Shown: positions 63,996-64,000 of the stretch, one piece after another | Layout of the letters: each line of letters opens with the position of its first letter | Numbering within the stretch: position 1 is the first letter of the stretch | Source: Erysipelotrichaceae bacterium | GTDB taxonomy: Bacteria; Bacillota_I; Bacilli_A; Erysipelotrichales; Erysipelotrichaceae | Assembly (NCBI GenBank): GCA_030531215.1 | Contig: JAUNNY010000002.1 | Coordinates: forward strand, 47,507-111,506 | Length of the DNA stretch: 64,000 bases | Reading direction: 5' to 3' | Notes under the pieces: model-generated | What the model was told of the DNA's origin: nothing | What the model saw: the letters and a program-made list of their open reading frames with translations, nothing else | Database searches by the model: none | Translations under genes and position numbers: made by a program

Positions 63996-64000
63996 TTATC

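Noticed and set aside
1..64000. CRISPR arrays, insertion sequences, prophage, tRNA or rRNA genes
   Set aside because: No regularly spaced repeats, transposase or integrase motifs, cloverleaf or rRNA signatures were seen on either strand.

Overview
The window looks like chromosomal DNA of a low-GC Gram-positive bacterium (Bacillota), most likely an Erysipelotrichia-type anaerobe. The evidence is the strongly AT-rich sequence, lipoprotein-anchored binding proteins, SepF, Rex, CcpA-type cre boxes, a T-box in front of ileS and a manganese riboswitch. TGA ends several genes (for example truB and malQ), so the standard bacterial code applies, not the Mycoplasma code. No rRNA, tRNA, CRISPR array, insertion sequence or prophage is visible; nearly everything is compact, mostly minus-strand, core or nutritional gene content.

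Layout. 1-1.05 kb: 3' end of an acidic repeat-rich surface-type protein. 1.1-4 kb: truB-ribF-rsmF. 4-8.2 kb: a TtcA-type tRNA thiolase, a DUF218 membrane protein and a P2-type cation ATPase under a yybP-ykoY (Mn2+) riboswitch. 8.2-11.3 kb: a radical SAM protein, a SpoU-type methyltransferase and a large FAD-dependent dehydrogenase. 11.5-17.5 kb: a five-gene ABC exporter cluster (coiled-coil membrane protein, ATPase, FtsX-type permease, lipoprotein, TetR). 18-21.8 kb: galactose/glucose importer mglBAC. 22-33 kb: maltodextrin unit: malEFG with a phosphorylase-phosphoglucomutase fusion, an AraC-type regulator, the shared ATPase msmK and malQ. 33-37 kb: fmt-lepA-hemW and rpsT. 37-46 kb: secreted phosphoesterase, pgi, S1-domain protein, NfuA-like, Nif3-like, prolyl aminopeptidase-like, ileS, sepF and a HAD phosphatase. 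46-53 kb: oppABCDF. 53-62 kb: tldE/tldD, an ABC-F ATPase, asnS, rex and tsaD-rimI-tsaB-tsaE. 62-64 kb: a MATE transporter fused to a histidine-kinase-like ATPase domain.

How it works together. Maltodextrins enter through MalEFG, energised by MsmK, which is encoded separately. Phosphorolysis by the GH65 domain yields beta-glucose 1-phosphate, which the fused beta-phosphoglucomutase domain turns into glucose 6-phosphate; MalQ rearranges the oligosaccharides and Pgi passes glucose 6-phosphate into glycolysis. Cre boxes at malE/araC and at msmK place both under likely CcpA control. Peptides enter through Opp. TsaB/D/E plus RimI form the usual t6A-tRNA cluster.

The most interesting observations are: (i) a repeated promoter-start arrangement in which an (often extended) -10 box lies exactly 6, or 8-9, nt before the ATG with no Shine-Dalgarno, suggesting widespread leaderless mRNAs; (ii) the MATE-ATPase fusion; (iii) an unassigned structured leader of about 140 nt before msmK; (iv) a near-identical 22-bp element just upstream of the -35 boxes of both mglB and oppA; (v) an exporter with a free-standing coiled-coil subunit; (vi) hairpins whose loop contains the stop codon of the preceding gene; and (vii) a RibF that has lost most of its riboflavin kinase domain.
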